Position numbers and translations under genes: made by a program. Source: DUZB01 sp964407525 (lineage in GTDB: Bacteria > Desulfobacterota > DSM-4660 > Desulfatiglandales > Desulfatiglandaceae). Taken from it: a stretch of DNA of 27,731 nucleotides. How positions within the stretch are numbered: the first letter of the stretch is position 1; each line of letters begins with the position of its first letter. Under the pieces are notes generated by a model. That model saw only the letters and a program-made list of their open reading frames with translations, was not told the origin of the DNA and ran no database searches. The stretch is taken from positions 1 through 27,731 of the forward strand of contig CAYOWC010000028.1 in the NCBI GenBank assembly GCA_964407525.1, written 5' to 3'. Of the stretch, positions 24,175 to 27,731 are shown one piece after another.

Positions 24175-25212
24175 TTACCCGTGGACTTCAATTCCTTCAT
24201 CGACAAGTTTGAGCACACGCTCTTTTTCTTCCGGAAACTTATATCCTTCATAACTCTGGCTGAACAAAAGTCCACCCGTTCGGCCCCGCCAGCGATTTCC
24301 TGCATGATCAAAGCAGACTCTGGATGTAACCTGTAACGTTTCTATCATCACCCGTAGTTCGAGCAGCTGCTCAAGGGAGGAAAGCGGTTTGAAAACTCCC
24401 TTTTGGTAATCCTCAAAGAGAGAGGAGCCAGGTGAAGGGTAAAAGGGGCGAGATCGGATATAATCCGGATCTATCGCATTCAATACCCTGGCAGTGTTCG
24501 TAGCGTGGTTTTTCCACATTTCCTTGCCGCCCAGGCCGGGCATCCAGTACTCGGATAGTTGAAACCCAGCGTTTTTTGCTTTTCTGCCCCCTCGAATATG
24601 TCCTTCGCCGGTTACGCCCTTGTTGATTTTTTCAAGCAGAGTATCATCTCCTGTCTCAAGACCCACATGCAATCTATCCAGTCCTGCCTTTCGGATCTCT
24701 AAAAGTTCTCCCGGTTTACGCTGGACAAGGGTTTTGGATCTGGCATAGGTGGTAACCCGATTCAGAGACGGAAATGTCTTTCGCAAGTACTTTAATATAT
24801 CGACTAACTTTTTGACGGGAACGATCAGACTGTTTGCATCCTGAATGAATGCGGTCTTTCCGCCTGAAAGCAGCCATTCATAGACCATGGGAAATCCATA
24901 GGTCTTGTTCAGTTCAGGTTCTCTTTCAAGGAGAGCATAGGCCACGTTTCGGTTTATCTCACCGTTGTAACCGAGATCGTGTGAGATCGATTTAAGGTGG
25001 CTGCAAATGGCCGCTATAGCGTCAATGTCTCCCTTTACCTCTTCCGGAGACCTTAATTCGAATTTCTTTCCTTTATACATGCTGCAGAATGTACAGTGGT
25101 TCCAGGGACAATTGCGGGTTACCCTGACGAGCAGGGAGGCACTTCCTCCTTCACTGGGAGGGCGGTAGATCCCGGTTTCAAAGCCATATTTGGTGCGAAT
25201 TTCTGTGGTCAT
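24175..25212 (-). CDS. Radical SAM protein of unknown function
   Basis: Probable S-adenosylmethionine radical enzyme of 345 residues. The cluster cysteines are Cys35, Cys40 and Cys43 in TRNCPWNHCTFCSMY, spaced CX4CX2C rather than the common CX3CX2C. Further radical SAM barrel features are LHVGLETGDDTLLEKINKG (beta-5 region) and AGFQLSEYWMPGLGGKE (beta-6). The C-terminal part around RSRPFYPSPGSSLF is unassigned. It lies 21 bases after radA on the same strand, so it may be co-transcribed, but RadA gives no hint to its chemistry. The substrate is not recognised. Confidence 0.88.
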   Translation of the reverse strand: MTTEIRTKYGFETGIYRPPSEGGSASLLVRVTRNCPWNHCTFCSMYKGKKFELRSPEEVKGDIDAIAAICSHLKSISHDLGYNGEINRNVAYALLEREPELNKTYGFPMVYEWLLSGGKTAFIQDANSLIVPVKKLVDILKYLRKTFPSLNRVTTYARSKTLVQRKPGELLEIRKAGLDRLHVGLETGDDTLLEKINKGVTGEGHIRGGRKAKNAGFQLSEYWMPGLGGKEMWKNHATNTARVLNAIDPDYIRSRPFYPSPGSSLFEDYQKGVFKPLSSLEQLLELRVMIETLQVTSRVCFDHAGNRWRGRTGGLLFSQSYEGYKFPEEKERVLKLVDEGIEVHG

Positions 25213-25233
25213 GGAAAATCCTCAGGTGATTGA

Positions 25234-26592
25234 TTACTGAAACAGCAGTTCAAAAAGTTCCTGTACAGACCCAACCCCGTGTAACTGAACTTCTTTAGAT
25301 CGGCTTGAACCCTTGAGGTTGCTGTGAGAAAGAAGACAACGATTGAATCCGAGCTTTCCGGCTTCAGCAATTCGAATATCGGGTTGGCTGACTCCCCTGA
25401 TTTCCCCGGCAAGTCCCACTTCTCCAAACATGGCCAGATTACGCTCCAGTGGTCGATTCAGAAAACTGGAGATCATGGCAGATACTATACCCAAGTCCGC
25501 TGCCGGTTCGTCTACTCTCAAACCTCCTGCCACATTGACGAAGATATCCTGATCTCCAAGTTCCATACCAAGACGCTTTCCCAGGACGGCAACAAGCAAA
25601 GAAATCCGGTTATGGTCCACGCCTACAGCTGTTCTGCGCGGCATACCAAAAGGGCTGGGGCTCACCAGGGCCTGGATTTCAACAAGCAGAGGCCTTGTTC
25701 CCTCGACACAGGAAATTACCGCCGAACCGGACACATTTTCGGGCCTTTCTTCGAGGAAAATGCGGGACGGGTTTCCCACTTCTTCGAGGCCGGAGTCTTT
25801 CATTTCAAAGACGCCGATTTCATTGGTGGACCCGAACCGGTTCTTCACCGACCTGAGAACCTTGTAAATATGTCCCCTCTCTCCTTCGAAATAAAGGACC
25901 GTATCTACAAGATGCTCCAGAACCTTTGGACCTGCTATGGCGCCGTCTTTGGTGACATGCCCCACAAGGAACACCGGAACACCGGTCTCTTTGGCGTAAG
26001 CCATCAGTCGGGAGGCCACCTCCCTTACCTGTCCGACGCTCCCGGGGGCTGACGATAACATCGCGGTATAGAAAGTCTGAATCGAGTCAACCGCAACAAT
26101 TTGCGGCTTCAAAGGAGCTGCCCGGTCAAAGAAGTCCTCAATGCAGGTTCCTGTCATCACGTATAGAAGATCGGAATGAACGTGCAGCCTGTCGCCGCGC
26201 ATTCTTATCTGCTGGGCAGATTCTTCTCCGGAGAGATATAAGCATCTGTGCCCGCTTTGGGCGAGCTTGTCGAGCACTTGGAGGATGATGGTTGACTTCC
26301 CAATTCCAGGATCTCCCCCCACAAGGACCATCGATCCCGGAACGATTCCGCCCCCCAAAATTCGGTCAAATTCGGCTATTCCGGTTTTGAGTCGTTTCTG
26401 GGGCTCCAGGGAAACAGCCGAAATTTTTTCCGGTCCCATGCCGGGCGAGGTAGGGCGTTCTCCTTTCTGAGACCTGAGGGTCTCCTCCACCATGCTGTTC
26501 CATTGATTGCATTCAGGACACCTGCCCATCCACTTTACTGTTTCGTGACCGCAATCCTGGCATATAAATACTGTTTTGTCTTTTTTGGGCAT
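25234..26592 (-). CDS. radA: DNA repair ATPase RadA
   Basis: RecA-like helicase/ATPase that processes recombination intermediates. The 452 residues carry the N-terminal zinc finger Cys11, Cys14, Cys25 and Cys28, Walker A GGDPGIGKS at 92-100, Walker B IVAVDSIQT near 165-173, the RadA-specific KNRFG motif at 250-254 and the C-terminal Lon-like domain (PLERNLAMFGEVGLAGEIRGV). All hallmarks are intact. It follows the BamE-like gene by 27 bases. Confidence 0.97.
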   Translation of the reverse strand: MPKKDKTVFICQDCGHETVKWMGRCPECNQWNSMVEETLRSQKGERPTSPGMGPEKISAVSLEPQKRLKTGIAEFDRILGGGIVPGSMVLVGGDPGIGKSTIILQVLDKLAQSGHRCLYLSGEESAQQIRMRGDRLHVHSDLLYVMTGTCIEDFFDRAAPLKPQIVAVDSIQTFYTAMLSSAPGSVGQVREVASRLMAYAKETGVPVFLVGHVTKDGAIAGPKVLEHLVDTVLYFEGERGHIYKVLRSVKNRFGSTNEIGVFEMKDSGLEEVGNPSRIFLEERPENVSGSAVISCVEGTRPLLVEIQALVSPSPFGMPRRTAVGVDHNRISLLVAVLGKRLGMELGDQDIFVNVAGGLRVDEPAADLGIVSAMISSFLNRPLERNLAMFGEVGLAGEIRGVSQPDIRIAEAGKLGFNRCLLSHSNLKGSSRSKEVQLHGVGSVQELFELLFQ

Positions 26593-26619
26593 GGCAGTTC
26601 CATCCCGTTTCTACATGGA

Positions 26620-26985
26620 TCATTGGTACCAGTTCAATGTCTTCAACTGGTTTTTGTTTCCAGAGGTTTTTGTGACTATGCCAAGGTCAAAATACACAAA
26701 ATAAACGTACTTTTTCTCCGGCTGGAAGTCATTTTCGAGGACGGCATATCCCCATGTTTCCTTGTCACCGTCCCGTGAAATGGAATCTGGAAGGCCGATG
26801 GCCGAACGGACCATGTCGCCTGTCATGCCAGGTAACACCTGTCGATCCGCCACCCTGTTGATGGTTTGCTCATCCCATTTCGGGTGCTGAGAACGAATTT
26901 TTGATGCCCGGTAAGGTTTCTGTGCACACCCGGCGATCATCATGAACAGGCCAACAATAACGATAGCAAAAATTTTTATTCTCAT
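26620..26985 (-). CDS. SmpA/OmlA (BamE-like) lipoprotein
   Basis: Small outer-membrane lipoprotein of 121 residues. The signal peptide ends in the lipobox MIAGC with lipidated Cys20. The domain has the SmpA/OmlA phrasing LPGMTGDMVRSAIGLPDSI followed by KETWGYAVLEND and YVYFVYFDLGIV, as in BamE. It may be BamE of the barrel-assembly complex or a paralogue; no other bam gene is here, so no symbol is given. AAGGAAAAAAG lies directly before the ATG. Confidence 0.85.
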   Translation of the reverse strand: MRIKIFAIVIVGLFMMIAGCAQKPYRASKIRSQHPKWDEQTINRVADRQVLPGMTGDMVRSAIGLPDSISRDGDKETWGYAVLENDFQPEKKYVYFVYFDLGIVTKTSGNKNQLKTLNWYQ

Positions 26986-27015
26986 CTTTTTTCCTTTTTA
27001 AAACCTTTCGTAAAA

Positions 27016-27657
27016 TCAGAGTGTGTTTGAAGGACAATACCGGGCGACAACACATTCCCCGTGTTTCGGTTTCCTGGCTGAACAAACTGCCCTGCCGTGA
27101 TAGATCAGAAGATCTGAGAACCGGCGCCATCTTTCCTTTTCCAATAGCTTCTCAACATCCTTTTCAATCTTGTCCGGATTCTTATTTTTAGTAAGTCCCA
27201 GCCTGATAGAGAGTCTCTTTACATGGGTGTCAACTACGATACCCGGTACACCAAACACAGCGCCCAAAACGCAGTTTGCCGTTTTTCTTCCAACACCTGG
27301 GAGTTTTAATAATTCCTGCATGGTGCCTGGGACTTTGCCCTCGTACAGCTCCAGAAGCTTTTCACAGCATCCTCGAATCGATTTAGTTTTGTTCTTGTAG
27401 AATCCAGTGGACCGAACATCCGCTTCCAGTTCGGGAATTTCCACGGAAAGATAGTCTCCGGGTTTTTCATATTTCTGAAAAAGAGATTCCGTCACGGTGT
27501 TCACCTGTTTATCTGTGCATTGAGCCGAAAGTATGGTGGCTATGAGGAGCTGAAAAGGGGTTTTGTATTTGAGTGCCGTCTTTTCAAAGGTATAAAGTGG
27601 ATCCAGAATGTCGAAAATATCCCCGACCCGCGACCTTATTTTTTTTAAACTTTCCAT
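27016..27657 (-). CDS. nth: Endonuclease III (Nth), with variant iron-sulfur motif
   Basis: Base-excision-repair glycosylase/AP lyase for oxidised pyrimidines. The 213 residues have the early LLIATILSAQCTDKQVN segment, the helix-hairpin-helix LPGVGRKTANCV with catalytic Lys125, and catalytic Asp143 in VVDTHV. The C-terminal [4Fe-4S] loop normally reads C-X6-C-X2-C-X5-C; here it is Cys192-X6-His199-X2-Cys202-X5-Cys208, so the second ligand is His (codon CAC). The rest of the motif spacing is preserved. AGGAG precedes the ATG. It is the first of a minus-strand run nth - bamE-like - radA - radical SAM. Confidence 0.95.
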   Translation of the reverse strand: MESLKKIRSRVGDIFDILDPLYTFEKTALKYKTPFQLLIATILSAQCTDKQVNTVTESLFQKYEKPGDYLSVEIPELEADVRSTGFYKNKTKSIRGCCEKLLELYEGKVPGTMQELLKLPGVGRKTANCVLGAVFGVPGIVVDTHVKRLSIRLGLTKNKNPDKIEKDVEKLLEKERWRRFSDLLIYHGRAVCSARKPKHGECVVARYCPSNTL

Positions 27658-27731
27658 CAGATCTCCTGTTTCTATAATGGTGGATATAAAGGCGGATAGG
27701 GCAAAAAGATCGGAGCAAGTATAGGTGAGGG

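Noticed and set aside
25324..26052. 242-codon plus-strand open frame within radA
   Set aside because: It is antisense to radA, whose Walker, KNRFG and Lon-like motifs are intact; no ribosome site or known domain.

Overview
The window looks like chromosomal DNA of a Gram-negative, diderm bacterium, most likely a deltaproteobacterium (Desulfobacterota). I base this on the mix of genes: a type II secretion operon in the order E-F-G-H-I-J-K-L-M-C-D, an NtrC-type two-component pair beside a TonB-dependent receptor, an OprO/OprP-like porin, a small DUF6485-like cysteine-rich protein, and chromosomal parABS. No rRNA, tRNA, insertion sequence, phage gene or CRISPR array was seen. Assignment below phylum level is not supported.

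Layout. (1) 1-2755: plsY (+) converges on parB-parA (-). Upstream of parA lies a perfect parS inside a 30-bp palindrome. (2) 2756-3106: an exported MORN-repeat protein (+) with its own likely promoter. (3) 3281-9121, minus strand: a four-gene set of PF04392-type periplasmic binding protein, sensor kinase, sigma-54 response regulator and TonB-dependent outer-membrane receptor. It looks like a ligand-sensing and outer-membrane uptake module without an inner-membrane permease. (4) 9194-20471, minus strand: eleven contiguous type II secretion genes, gspE to gspD. The prepilin peptidase gspO and any pilotin gene are absent; the secretin is itself a predicted lipoprotein. (5) 20503-22234, minus strand: an NAD-dependent sugar-nucleotide epimerase/dehydratase directly upstream of gspE, and before it a NusG paralogue of the UpxY/RfaH type. 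Between these two genes lie a strong intrinsic-terminator hairpin built from heptamer repeats, a near-consensus sigma-70 promoter and a leader of about 147 nt. (6) 22568-24166, plus strand: a cysteine-rich small protein and a porin behind a consensus promoter. (7) 24175-27657, minus strand: radical SAM protein, radA, a BamE/SmpA-like lipoprotein and nth (endonuclease III).

How it works together. The minus-strand genes from 22234 to 3281 could be read as one very long transcript, or as two or three units. A specialised NusG factor, then a terminator, a strong promoter and a long leader before the secretion operon suggest regulation at the level of elongation, although the second promoter also allows independent expression. 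The most notable points are this NusG/terminator/secretion arrangement, the sensor-receptor module, an endonuclease III whose iron-sulfur motif has His in place of the second Cys, and the lipoprotein secretin paired with a GspC that lacks a PDZ domain.
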